From: Ruminococcaceae bacterium UBA1438 | GTDB taxonomy: Bacteria > Bacillota > Clostridia > Oscillospirales > Acutalibacteraceae | Reading direction: 5' to 3' | NCBI GenBank assembly: GCA_002329285.1 | Contig: DCTO01000090.1 | Span: forward strand, 5,424-17,888 | Length of the DNA: 12,465 nucleotides | Shown: piece after piece, positions 1 to 7,699 of the stretch | Layout of the letters: each line of letters begins with the position of its first letter | How positions within the stretch are numbered: the stretch's first letter is position 1 | The notes under the pieces: model-generated | Told to the model about the DNA's origin: nothing | Seen by the model: the letters and a program-made list of their open reading frames with translations, nothing else | Database searches by the model: none | Translations under genes and position numbers: made by a program

Positions 1-1764
1 TGCGTGATTACAAGCAATAACGCTTACGGCACGGGCAGCGGTATTTATGTTAACTACAACAACATTTCCGTTAAGGGCGCCAATATTATAAAAAAGAATA
101 CGGGCTCAAATATCTATCTCAGAAACGACCAAAAGATTAATGTTGTCGGAACGCTGGATGCAAAGTCGGAAATCGGCGTTTCGGGCGATAATGCCAACAG
201 AACAGTTACGAGCGGTTATTCTGCTTATCACAGCGAAGAGCCGAGCAATTATTTTTTCTCAGATCTTGACGGCGGCACTGTTACATTCAGCAGCGATAAA
301 AAAGAGGTAAACACCTCTTCGGGTTTAAGTGTGGTTGAAGTTTATGACGAAAATGACACCGTTACCAAGTCCGAAACCTACCTTGACCCGAGCGAAGCCT
401 GGAACAAAGCGGTGTCCTACGCAGGCAGCACGGGCAAGGTGGTCTGCAGGCTCGGCGCAAACTGGAGCCACGACAGGCAGCTCAGCGTAAGCGGCGATAA
501 AAAGTTAACTCTTGACCTCAACGGATTTTACATTCTTCGCACGAGGGGTGGGGAGGAGACCGAAGACGGCAATATTTTCACTGTTGAGGACGGCGCAACC
601 TTCACAATTGCTGACTCCAGACCTAAAAGCAAGGGCTATGACGGCTTAAAGGGCGGCGTAATCGCAGGCGGCTGCAATGATACGGACGGCGGCGGAATTA
701 TCGTTGGCGAGGATGCAAGCCTTTACATAACGGGCGGCACGCTTTATGACTGCTATGCTGACGGCGACGGAGGCGGAATTTACATTGATGAAGACGCAAA
801 GAAGGTTGACATCAGAAACTTTACCATTAAAAAATGCACAGCCGATTCCTTTAAAGCTGATGGCGGCGGAATATACATTTGCAAAAACGATTTCACAATG
901 ATTGATTCAAGCATTGAGGGCTGCTATTCAAACGATAACGGCGGAGGCGCATGCATTGATTCAAGCGGCTCAGACAGCGGAAACATCCTTTTCAGAAATG
1001 TGGATTTCAATAATAACATTGCAGAGGATTACGCCGGCGCTATGTCAATCTGGTCCTTTGACGACGATGGCGACTATATTGAGTTTGATACTTGCAATTT
1101 TATGTCAAATTCAAGCAACACATCGGACGGCGGTGCGGTTTATGTTGATGATACCGACACACAAACCACGCTGTTTAAGCACTGCAATTTTATGTATAAC
1201 GAATCGGGAAACGACGGCGGTGCTATGACTGTTAATGAACATAATGTTATGCTTGCAAGCTGCCTCTTTGCTCAAAATGAAACAGAAAATGCGGGCGGTG
1301 CAATATATGTTAACAGCTCGTATAGCATCAATGTTAAAGGTCTGATGATTATCAAAGATAATAAATCATTAATCACATCAACAACCAAAACCAGGTACGG
1401 CCCCCACAACCTTTGTCTTGATGGTAGTGCAATGCTTTACAGCGGCGGACTTTCTGAAGGCTCGTATATAGGTATCAGCACATACAGTAAAGGCAGTGCT
1501 GACGAGTTTGCAGAGGGTATTGCGGAATATCAGCAAAAATATTTCCACTCAGACCAAAAAAAGGATATTAAATTTGAGAAAACAGGCACGGTTGATACCC
1601 CGATAATCACAACTCAAAGTAATGAAACAGCGTCCGTATTCGGCACAGGGTCAGTTGTTGTGATTGTTTCAGTTGCAATTGCGGCACTTGCCGCAGGGCT
1701 TGCAGCACTTGCAGTAAAGAAAAAGACGGGAGTTGCAGAGGATGGAAATGATGAAAACGAATAA
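1..1764 (+). CDS. Surface right-handed beta-helix protein, C-terminal anchor (5' partial)
   Basis: The frame is open from base 1, so the GTG at 4 is probably internal and the gene begins upstream. The visible part (about 586 residues) is rich in Gly, Asp and Asn. From residue 229 it carries a ladder of GGGIYI/GGAVYV-type rungs typical of right-handed beta-helix (Pmp/pectate-lyase-like) surface proteins. Residues 1-105 resemble residues 425-540 (GSGIYVN...IIKKN against GGAIYVN...IIKDN, then a yF-SD segment), so the window opens in the tail of a preceding module and the protein is built from tandem modules of roughly 400 residues. A hydrophobic segment at about 549-571, followed by KKK and an acidic tail, is a stop-transfer anchor; I see no LPxTG sortase motif. 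The extracellular location is inferred, and an adhesin or glycan-binding role is a guess. The last codons overlap the next reading frame (about 1751). Confidence 0.8.
   Translation, partial: CVITSNNAYGTGSGIYVNYNNISVKGANIIKKNTGSNIYLRNDQKINVVGTLDAKSEIGVSGDNANRTVTSGYSAYHSEEPSNYFFSDLDGGTVTFSSDKKEVNTSSGLSVVEVYDENDTVTKSETYLDPSEAWNKAVSYAGSTGKVVCRLGANWSHDRQLSVSGDKKLTLDLNGFYILRTRGGEETEDGNIFTVEDGATFTIADSRPKSKGYDGLKGGVIAGGCNDTDGGGIIVGEDASLYITGGTLYDCYADGDGGGIYIDEDAKKVDIRNFTIKKCTADSFKADGGGIYICKNDFTMIDSSIEGCYSNDNGGGACIDSSGSDSGNILFRNVDFNNNIAEDYAGAMSIWSFDDDGDYIEFDTCNFMSNSSNTSDGGAVYVDDTDTQTTLFKHCNFMYNESGNDGGAMTVNEHNVMLASCLFAQNETENAGGAIYVNSSYSINVKGLMIIKDNKSLITSTTKTRYGPHNLCLDGSAMLYSGGLSEGSYIGISTYSKGSADEFAEGIAEYQQKYFHSDQKKDIKFEKTGTVDTPIITTQSNETASVFGTGSVVVIVSVAIAALAAGLAALAVKKKTGVAEDGNDENE
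688..1305 (+). repeat. Eight degenerate Gly-rich beta-helix rungs in coding sequence
   Basis: In-frame GGG/GGA/AGA motifs followed by small or hydrophobic residues begin at 688, 769, 862, 940, 1033, 1129, 1216 and 1294. Spacing is about 78-96 nt (26-32 codons), the length expected for one or two beta-helix coils. Cys and Asn recur before many rungs (KKCTA, EGCYSND, DTCNFMSN, KHCNFMYN). This is protein-level repetition; the DNA repeats are imperfect. Confidence 0.75.
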
Positions 1765-1867
1765 GTTATATAGAATAGTTTTTGCGGCGCTTTGCATTTT
1801 TCTTGCGCTTTGTATGGGGCTTGTTTCCCCCATTCAGCTGCTTGCGCAATCAACTAATGTTACATGA
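1751..1867 (+). pseudogene. Detached signal peptide of the BspA-like protein (frameshifted 5' end)
   Basis: A short frame runs from an ATG at 1742, 1748 or 1751 to TGA at 1865-1867, overlapping the end of the upstream gene. From 1751 it encodes a classic signal peptide: a basic start (MKTNKLYR), a long hydrophobic core (IVFAALCIFLALCMGL), then a polar stretch with a likely cleavage near LLA-QS. A purine-rich GCAGAGG at 1735-1741 gives plausible ribosome binding. The stop falls exactly where the next frame begins (ATGA at 1864-1867). That next frame is in the -1 register and has its own stop at 1855-1857. One extra A near 1864 would give ...STNVTMSDGTYRV and a secreted protein. I therefore read it as the broken-off 5' end of the next gene, by real mutation or sequence error. 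Confidence 0.7.
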
Positions 1868-3786
1868 GCGACGGCACTTACCGTGTAAATCATTTCACAG
1901 GACCGACTGCAAATATGACAGAGCTTGTGATTCCGAAAACCTTTAACGGTAAAAAGATTACCGTTGTTGGAAGCAACGATCAGGAAATTTTCTATAACAG
2001 CAAGAAAACACAATTTGATCTTGTTTTGAATGAAAACATCACAAAGATAGATCAATATACTTTCTATGTTCTTTATGTTAAGGAAGTTAAGGGCGATACC
2101 TCGGGTCTTAAAACAATAGGAAGGTATGCGTTCTCGTGGGCAAACGGCCCAGGCGCCTATGAAATCAGTCTTGATTTGAATTATGACGGAACGATACAGA
2201 CAGATTACTGTGCTTTCAATCATATGAAGGTAACCTTCAACCTTAAGCATAGTACAAAGATATCGTTCAATACGCCTAATTCTCAAAGCATAAGCTACAA
2301 TTTCACCGACGCTCATGTTTACGGCGAGCCTGTCTGGTCTTGGGCTGAGGATTACAGCAGTGCAACCGCAGCCTTTACCTGCACGGATTCACGCTGCAAT
2401 CATCAGGAAAAAGTTGCTGCAACCTTAACAAGTGAAGTAACAGCTGAACAAACATGTACTGTTAACGGAGAGCGCACTCATACTGCAAGCGTTGAGTTCA
2501 ACGGAAATAGCTATACCGATACAAAGAGCGAATCTATTCCTGCAACAGGTGTTCACAGCTATGGCGAGCCTGAATGGGCTTGGGCGGAGGATTACAGCAG
2601 CGCAACGGCAACCTTTACCTGCACAGAGTGCGGCGATAAGCACAGCACAACGGTTAATTCCGCAAGCAAAATCAAGGACGGCAAGCTTGTTTATACGGTA
2701 GCCGCAGAGTTTGAAGGAAACACCTATACCGATACAAAATCAGTTGACCTGAAATATACTGTTAACTGGGTTGTTGAGGGTGAAACCGTTGAAACGGATG
2801 AGAATGTTGTTTACGGCACGATGCCTGAATTCAATGGTGAAACGCCGGCTAAAGCTTCAACAGAGGATTATAATTATACCTTCACAGGCTGGAGCCCGGA
2901 GCTTTCAGCAGTAACGGCCGATGTTACTTACACTGCTGTTTTTGAGGAAAGCATACGAATCCCTGATGTTACGGATAAGCTTGTGATTACTGCAACAGGC
3001 GTAACAGAAAATTCAATAAACGTTAAATGGACTAACATCGGCGGCGATAAATACTGGGTGGTTTGCACTGCAAACGGCTTTGAAAAAACAATCAAAAGCG
3101 ATAATTTCCGTTATGAAATCGGAAAGCTTTCTCCCGGCACGGAATATACGCTTTATGCAAGGGCAAGAACCTATGATGAAAACGGCAAGGCGGTTTATGT
3201 TAACAGTGAGCCGATAACCGTTAAAACTGTTGACGGCCCTCCGATTAATGTTAGAATAATTGAGGTTACACAGAATTCGGTAACCATCAACTGGGATCCT
3301 GTTGACGGTGCTGATAAATATTGGGTGTATATGTTTAAAGAAGGCAAATGGAAAATAATGGCTTCCAGAATCGATGATTTGAGCTATACATACACAAAGG
3401 CAGAGCCGGATACGGAATATCAGTTTAAGATAACTTATCGTATGCCAACCGGCAAATATGACGCAAATGGCAATATGATTAATATTTACAGCACCCTTGA
3501 AGCTTCTGAAATCATAACCGCCAAAACCGATGCAAAGCCAACGCTTGGCACGGCGTCATATGCAGATGGCAAGGTAACCGTTAGCTGGAGCGAGGCACCG
3601 GAATTCACAAAGGCATGGGTGCTTGTTAAGGAAAACGGGCAAACGGTTAAAACTGTTGCCGTTGCAACAAACGGCATTGCGGTATTCAAGGCAACAGCAA
3701 ATTATGAAACGGCGGAATATGTTTTGAAATGCAAGCTTGCAGACGGAACATATGCCGAGCTGACCGTTGCAAACGGAATTAATTAA
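1864..3786 (+). CDS. BspA-like LRR / Listeria-Bacteroides repeat / FnIII surface protein (signal peptide out of frame)
   Basis: The 640-residue frame lacks its own signal peptide; the missing one lies immediately upstream in another register. Residues 1-145 look like BspA-type leucine-rich repeats (LRR_5), with ELVIPKTFNGKKIT and GLKTIGRYAFSWA. Residues 151-300 hold two copies of an 80-residue-spaced unit starting H-x-YGEP-x-W-x-WAEDYSSATA, each with a Cys pair. Residues 300-365 (YTVNWVVEGETV ... YTFTGWSPE ... VTYTAVFEE) match the Listeria-Bacteroides (Flg_new/InlB B-like) repeat. Residues about 368-458 and 459-555 are two fibronectin type III domains, and 556-640 may be a third. There is no C-terminal anchor or LPxTG. 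No Shine-Dalgarno precedes the ATG at 1864, which supports a frameshift over a true start. A lipoprotein gene follows after 11 nt. Such proteins usually act in adhesion; the ligand is unknown. Confidence 0.75.
   Translation: MSDGTYRVNHFTGPTANMTELVIPKTFNGKKITVVGSNDQEIFYNSKKTQFDLVLNENITKIDQYTFYVLYVKEVKGDTSGLKTIGRYAFSWANGPGAYEISLDLNYDGTIQTDYCAFNHMKVTFNLKHSTKISFNTPNSQSISYNFTDAHVYGEPVWSWAEDYSSATAAFTCTDSRCNHQEKVAATLTSEVTAEQTCTVNGERTHTASVEFNGNSYTDTKSESIPATGVHSYGEPEWAWAEDYSSATATFTCTECGDKHSTTVNSASKIKDGKLVYTVAAEFEGNTYTDTKSVDLKYTVNWVVEGETVETDENVVYGTMPEFNGETPAKASTEDYNYTFTGWSPELSAVTADVTYTAVFEESIRIPDVTDKLVITATGVTENSINVKWTNIGGDKYWVVCTANGFEKTIKSDNFRYEIGKLSPGTEYTLYARARTYDENGKAVYVNSEPITVKTVDGPPINVRIIEVTQNSVTINWDPVDGADKYWVYMFKEGKWKIMASRIDDLSYTYTKAEPDTEYQFKITYRMPTGKYDANGNMINIYSTLEASEIITAKTDAKPTLGTASYADGKVTVSWSEAPEFTKAWVLVKENGQTVKTVAVATNGIAVFKATANYETAEYVLKCKLADGTYAELTVANGIN
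2314..2751 (+). repeat. Two-copy tandem protein repeat with Cys pairs
   Basis: Unit one starts at His151 (2314) and unit two at His231 (2554), exactly 240 nt apart. Both contain YGEP, a W-x-WAEDYSSATA core, FTCT plus a second Cys and His (CTDSRCNH and CTECGDKH), and end with GN(S/T)YTDTKS. DNA identity is high in the core (gcggaggattacagcag type), suggesting an internal duplication. The Cys/His arrangement could bind metal or form a disulfide. Confidence 0.8.
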
Positions 3787-3797
3787 GGAGATTGATT

Positions 3798-4700
3798 ATG
3801 AAAAAAACAAGCAAAATTATAATCGCTTTAATGCTTGTTGCAACAATTGTTCTGTCCTTTGCCGCTTGTTCATCAAACGGTGGAAATAACGGCGATGCCG
3901 GCAGCGCGTCTGCTGAGGCAAATGCAACTCTTCAGGGAATTCTTGATAATTTCCTGGCGGATGAGCAGTATAACGAATACAAGGCAATGTTCCCGAACAC
4001 GACCTTTGAGGAAAAGGTTGAGGGCGACAGCATTGTGCTTAACTTCAGCGGAAATGAGGGCGTTGAGGGCAATTACAAATATGTGCTGGACGGCGATTAT
4101 CTTACCTATACGGAGAAGACGGATTCAGATGATTATATCGGCATATCCTTCTTTATGTATCTTATGACTGCTGCCGATAAATATCTCGGAATGGATTCAA
4201 ACCTTGTAACGGGCTACATCAGCGGCTGTGAGGCATTCGGCATTGAAAATAAATATTTTGTAAATGAAACCGATGATGCAGCTGGCACAACAACCAACAA
4301 GCTTTATGTTGCAGGTGCATGGGATATGCCGGAACTTGATACTATGTATATCAACGAAAAGGCGCTTGAATACACAGATCCGCTTTCAGAGGAATACATC
4401 AACGGCGTTATAAACTGCGGTAAAATCAGGGCGATTTATTACGGCTCAAAGGATTCCGTTGACATCGTATTCTGCGAGTTCGGCGAGAGAAGTGACCTCA
4501 CTTATCAGTCAATCATTAACGTTGTTGCGGTGCTTCAGCCAACAAATGCAGATATGTTTGCAAAGTATTACACCCAGCTTCAGGAGGGTGAGGACGACGG
4601 CTTTAAGGTTTCCTTCGGTCTTGACGATACCCTAAAAGCAGAGCACGAGCTTGAAGAATTAGAAGGCTATGAATACACTGTTGTTCATTTCGGTAAGTAA
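3798..4700 (+). CDS. Lipoprotein of unknown function
   Basis: Encodes 300 residues. A basic start (MKKTSK) and hydrophobic core lead to the lipobox LSFAAC, so lipid attachment is expected at Cys24, followed by a Ser/Gly/Asn/Ala-rich linker. That predicts an outer-leaflet membrane lipoprotein. The ATG at 3798 is chosen because AAGGAG at 3785-3790 sits 7 nt upstream; an in-frame TTG at 3792 lies too close to that site. The mature part is acidic, with no motif I can assign to an enzyme or solute-binding family. Residues from about 45 have alternating strands (VLNFSGNEG, YKYVLDGDYLTYTE) like the small beta-rich domains of many Firmicutes lipoproteins. It follows the BspA-like gene by 11 nt and is probably cotranscribed with it. 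The terminator begins directly after its stop. Confidence 0.8.
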   Translation: MKKTSKIIIALMLVATIVLSFAACSSNGGNNGDAGSASAEANATLQGILDNFLADEQYNEYKAMFPNTTFEEKVEGDSIVLNFSGNEGVEGNYKYVLDGDYLTYTEKTDSDDYIGISFFMYLMTAADKYLGMDSNLVTGYISGCEAFGIENKYFVNETDDAAGTTTNKLYVAGAWDMPELDTMYINEKALEYTDPLSEEYINGVINCGKIRAIYYGSKDSVDIVFCEFGERSDLTYQSIINVVAVLQPTNADMFAKYYTQLQEGEDDGFKVSFGLDDTLKAEHELEELEGYEYTVVHFGK

Positions 4701-4742
4701 AAACAACATAGGGCTGCCCAAATGCAGCCCTATGCTTGTTTT
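4701..4742 (+). terminator. Strong intrinsic terminator
   Basis: A perfect 11-bp stem, CATAGGGCTGC (4707-4717) with GCAGCCCTATG (4724-4734), encloses a 6-nt loop. Below it AAACAA (4701-4706) can pair with TTGTTT (4736-4741) around one bulged C, giving the A-tract/U-tract base of a rho-independent terminator. It separates the surface-protein block from the signalling operon. Confidence 0.92.
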
Positions 4743-4764
4743 ATAAAACTGTTTGTGTTAAAAT
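4736..4764 (+). promoter_or_regulatory. Predicted extended -10 promoter of the signalling operon
   Basis: TTGTTT at 4736-4741 is followed after 17 bp by TAAAAT at 4759-4764, preceded by TG at 4756-4757 (the TGn extended -10 motif). The match to housekeeping sigma-A promoters is good at -10 and modest at -35. The -35 overlaps the terminator T-tract, so the two signals share bases. AAAGGAG at 4784-4790 then sits 7 nt before the first ATG. No operator is obvious. Confidence 0.6.
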
Positions 4765-4797
4765 AATAAATATAAAAAAAGATAAAGGAGATTATAT

Positions 4798-5094
4798 ATG
4801 CAAACAACATTAGTTAAAGAGGGCAGTAAGCTCACTATCGCTGTATCAGGCAGAGTGGATACAACCACTGCGCCCGAGCTTGAAAAAGCAGTGTTTGAAA
4901 GCACTGACGGTATCACAGAGCTTGTGCTTGATTTGAAAGAAATGTCTTACATTTCATCAGCAGGACTGCGCGTGCTTTTAAAGTCAGAGAAAGCAATGAA
5001 GGCACAGGGGAAAATGACGCTTATCAATGTAAATAATGAAGTTATGGAAATCTTTGATATGACAGGATTTTCAGATATTTTAACGATTGAATAA
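4798..5094 (+). CDS. STAS-domain anti-sigma factor antagonist (SpoIIAA/RsbV type)
   Basis: A 98-residue single-domain STAS protein, the usual length for SpoIIAA/RsbV antagonists. The motif DLKEMSYISSAGLRVLL (45-61) contains the Ser pair at 53-54 where the family is phosphorylated by a GHKL kinase; MEIFDMTGF near the C-terminus is also typical. Unphosphorylated STAS proteins bind and titrate the kinase or another partner; phosphorylation releases it and a PP2C phosphatase resets it. The start is fixed by AAAGGAG 7 nt upstream. It is the first gene of the operon, and its stop lies 2 nt before the PP2C-GHKL gene, whose two catalytic domains are its likely phosphatase and kinase. It closely resembles the STAS domain at 7700 (YISSAGLRV and EIFDMTGF shared), so the two may compete for partners. 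The final target is not visible. Confidence 0.92.
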   Translation: MQTTLVKEGSKLTIAVSGRVDTTTAPELEKAVFESTDGITELVLDLKEMSYISSAGLRVLLKSEKAMKAQGKMTLINVNNEVMEIFDMTGFSDILTIE

Positions 5095-5096
5095 TT

Positions 5097-7121
5097 ATGA
5101 AAAAGATTAAATTTTCAAGAAATAATCTTGCATTTAATATCATCAGCGCAGTCGTGCTGCTGCTGGCAATATTCAGCCTGATCGTAAGCATTATAGGTTA
5201 TGAAGGCTTCACAGACGCCTTTGAAAAAGAATATAGTGAAACAACTGCCAATATGGCTGACACAGCAACCACGCTCGTTAATGGCGACCGTATAGACGAT
5301 TATCTTGCAGAGGGCGGTCAGTCGGAGGATTATCTGCAAACGAAAGAACGCCTTGATATTTTTTGCCGGCGAATGAATGTTTCTCTCGTTTACGTTATTA
5401 AGGTTGATACATCGGATTACGGGCGCTTTACCTCTGTGTTTAATTCAGTTGGCAAGAATACGCCTTATACTCCGTGGGAAATAGGCTATCAGCAGGATAC
5501 AACTAACGAAACCTATGCAGAGCTTTATAAGGAAATATACGAAGGCAAAACGCAGTATGGAACAGTTTATCGCACTAAGGATTTGAAAGGCGCGCCACCG
5601 CATATCACTACTTTAGTGCCCGTTAAAAACTCGCAGGGCGAAGTCGTCAGCATTCTTTGTATCCAAAGACCGATGAGCGAGATAAGGGAGCAACGCGCAC
5701 AATATCTGGTTAATGTTGCTGTTACTGCAATAATTCTTGCAATTCTTGTTTCTGTTGCATATGCAAATCACACAAGAAAGAGCTTTATCGACCCGATGCG
5801 GAAAATAACCGATGAAACAAGCCGCTTTGCGAAGGAAAATAAGCAGGGTGAAAAGCTTGGCGAAATCAGCAGAATTAACGAAATTTCAACGCTTGCCCGC
5901 TCCATTGATAAGATGGAGGAGGATATGCTGCAGTATATTAATAATCTAACCTCCGTTACTGCGGAAAAAGAGCGTATCGGCGCAGAGCTCAATATTGCCA
6001 AAACCATTCAGGAAAACTCCGTCCCGAATATTTTCCCGGCCTTCCCTCAAAGAAAGGATTTTGACATTTACGCTTCAATGACCCCTGCAAAAGAGGTTGG
6101 CGGCGATTTCTATAATTTCTTTCTTGTTGATGATGACCACCTTGCAATCGTTATGGCGGATGTTTCAGGCAAAGGTATTCCGGCTGCGCTGTTTATGATG
6201 GTAACGAATATTCTTATAAGCGACAGAACACATATGGGCGGAACGCCTGCGGAGATTCTCACCTTTGTGAATGACAATATCTGCGAACATAATCGGGCGG
6301 ATATGTTTGTAACGGTTTGGCTTGGTCTCCTTGAAATTTCAACAGGCAAAATTATCGCTGCAAATGCAGGTCACGACGATCCTGCCGTTTACCGCAAGGG
6401 CGGTCAGTTTGAAATTGTCAAAAACAAGCATGGCCTTGTTGTCGGCGCTATGAGCGGCATCAAGTATAAGGATTTTGAAATTCAACTGAATAAGGGCGAT
6501 AAAATCTTCCTTTATACCGACGGCCTGCCGGAGGCTACCGATAAGGACGAAAAAATGTTCACCTTAGACGGTATGCTTGAGGCGCTGAATAAATATAAAG
6601 ATGAAAAGCCGCAGGATATTTTGGACGGCGTTAATCAGTGCGTCAACGATTTCGTAGGCGACGCTCCGCAGTTTGATGATTTAACAATGCTCTGTTTGGA
6701 ACTAAAAGAGGACGAAAAGGTGAAAACAATTACCGTTGATGCCACAACTGAAAATCTCAATACGGTCAATGAATTTATCGACGGCATTTTAGAGGCAAAT
6801 GGTTGCCCAATGAAAACGCAGATGCAAATTGAATTAGCCGTTGAGGAAATCTACGTCAATATTGCAAATTACGCTTACGGCGACGGCGTCGGCAAGGCAG
6901 AAATATCAGCAGAGTGTAACAACGGCAATGTCACTATAACGTTTAAAGACAGCGGTGTTCCTTATAATCCGCTTGAAAAGGATGATCCTGATTTTTCGCT
7001 TTCCGCAGATGAAAGAGAAATCGGCGGGCTCGGCATCTTCCTCACCAAGAAAAATATGGATAGCGTTTCATATGAATATAAGGATGGCTTTAACGTTCTT
7101 ATCATGACAAAACAAATATAA
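5097..7121 (+). CDS. Membrane sensor with SpoIIE-type PP2C phosphatase and GHKL serine kinase domains
   Basis: 674 residues: TM1 about 13-35; extracellular, possibly Cache-like sensor 36-202; TM2 about 203-224; HAMP about 225-280 (Pro233); coiled linker; PP2C about 320-536; GHKL ATPase about 543-670. PP2C motifs are intact: EVGGDF (333-338), ADVSGKG (354-360), NAGHDDP (423-429), YTDGLPEATD (473-482) and FDDLTML (526-532), which supply the metal-binding Asp residues. The GHKL part has the N-box ELAVEEIYVNIANYAYG (Glu584 and Asn588 by SpoIIAB analogy), DSGVPYNPL and GGLGIFL, so it should bind ATP. One chain could thus both phosphorylate and dephosphorylate STAS partners, as known for HsbR/CrsR-type proteins, but gated here by an extracellular signal. 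It starts 2 nt after the STAS gene without a clear Shine-Dalgarno, suggesting translational coupling. Confidence 0.93.
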   Translation: MKKIKFSRNNLAFNIISAVVLLLAIFSLIVSIIGYEGFTDAFEKEYSETTANMADTATTLVNGDRIDDYLAEGGQSEDYLQTKERLDIFCRRMNVSLVYVIKVDTSDYGRFTSVFNSVGKNTPYTPWEIGYQQDTTNETYAELYKEIYEGKTQYGTVYRTKDLKGAPPHITTLVPVKNSQGEVVSILCIQRPMSEIREQRAQYLVNVAVTAIILAILVSVAYANHTRKSFIDPMRKITDETSRFAKENKQGEKLGEISRINEISTLARSIDKMEEDMLQYINNLTSVTAEKERIGAELNIAKTIQENSVPNIFPAFPQRKDFDIYASMTPAKEVGGDFYNFFLVDDDHLAIVMADVSGKGIPAALFMMVTNILISDRTHMGGTPAEILTFVNDNICEHNRADMFVTVWLGLLEISTGKIIAANAGHDDPAVYRKGGQFEIVKNKHGLVVGAMSGIKYKDFEIQLNKGDKIFLYTDGLPEATDKDEKMFTLDGMLEALNKYKDEKPQDILDGVNQCVNDFVGDAPQFDDLTMLCLELKEDEKVKTITVDATTENLNTVNEFIDGILEANGCPMKTQMQIELAVEEIYVNIANYAYGDGVGKAEISAECNNGNVTITFKDSGVPYNPLEKDDPDFSLSADEREIGGLGIFLTKKNMDSVSYEYKDGFNVLIMTKQI

Positions 7122-7134
7122 AGGAATAATAATT

Positions 7135-7698
7135 ATGAGCAATGTTTTTGATAAGGCGGTTGCCTTTGCGCTCAAAGCACATGAGGGGCAAACGAGAAAG
7201 GACGGCGGCGTGTATATTCTTCATCCGCTTGAAGATGCAACCATCGTAGGCACGATGACAAGCGATTTAGAGGTGCTTGCTGCCGCTGTGCTTCATGACA
7301 CGGTGGAGGATACGCCCGTAACGGCACAGGATATTCTTGATAACTTCGGCGACAGAGTGGCTGAGCTCGTAGCGCATGAAACGGAGGATAAACGCCCCCA
7401 TATGCCGCCGAGTCAGTCGTGGAAAATACGCAAGGAAGAAAGCCTTGCCGTATTGAAAGATGCGGATATTGAAACAAAAATGCTGTGGCTTGGCGATAAG
7501 CTTTCCAATATGCGCTCGCTTGCAAGAGATTACGATAAAATCGGCGTCAAGGTGTTTGACCGCTTCAATGAAAAAGATCCAAAAGAGCAATTCTGGTATC
7601 ATTCAACAATACTTAAATATGTCAGCGAGCTTTCGGATTATCCTGCATATAAGGAATACGAAAAACTTGTAAATCATGTATTTAACAGGGGAGACTAA
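7135..7698 (+). CDS. Small HD-domain hydrolase, (p)ppGpp hydrolase (Mesh1/SpoT-HD) type
   Basis: 187 residues, a single HD domain like the hydrolase half of RelA/SpoT and the small Mesh1-type enzymes that remove pyrophosphate from (p)ppGpp. Visible metal and catalytic positions agree: RKDGGVYILHP with His30, LHDTVEDT with His54, Asp55, Glu58 and Asp59, and LGDKLSNMRSL with Asp121 and Asn125. No synthetase or TGS/ACT domain is present. The start is backed by AAAGGA at 7120-7125, 9 nt upstream. It sits between the PP2C-GHKL gene (13 nt gap) and the STAS-kinase gene (1 nt gap), so it belongs to the operon. Linking alarmone turnover to partner switching is an inference; a different phosphorylated nucleotide could be the substrate, as this superfamily is diverse. 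The insertion after HETEDKRPHMPP (81-92) is worth comparing with Mesh1. Confidence 0.85.
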   Translation: MSNVFDKAVAFALKAHEGQTRKDGGVYILHPLEDATIVGTMTSDLEVLAAAVLHDTVEDTPVTAQDILDNFGDRVAELVAHETEDKRPHMPPSQSWKIRKEESLAVLKDADIETKMLWLGDKLSNMRSLARDYDKIGVKVFDRFNEKDPKEQFWYHSTILKYVSELSDYPAYKEYEKLVNHVFNRGD

Positions 7699-7699
7699 T

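Noticed and set aside
688..1305. CRISPR-like or DNA tandem array of GGCGGCGGA repeats
   Set aside because: The repeats are short, imperfect and in frame, and encode beta-helix rungs.
1856..1867. Programmed -1 frameshift joining the signal peptide to the mature protein
   Set aside because: The bases before the stop (TGTTACA) do not form an X XXY YYZ slippery heptamer and I see no clear downstream stem; a simple indel explains the data better.
1834..2316. 160-codon open frame on the minus strand
   Set aside because: Antisense shadow of the BspA-like gene; no recognisable motif or ribosome site.
3792..3797. TTG at 3792 as start of the lipoprotein
   Set aside because: It sits directly against the AAGGAG site, whereas ATG at 3798 has normal 7-nt spacing and gives a clean signal peptide.
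7676..7699. ATG at 7676 as start of the STAS-kinase
   Set aside because: It lies inside the end of the HD gene without a ribosome site; AGGGGAG at 7687-7693 points to the ATG at 7700.
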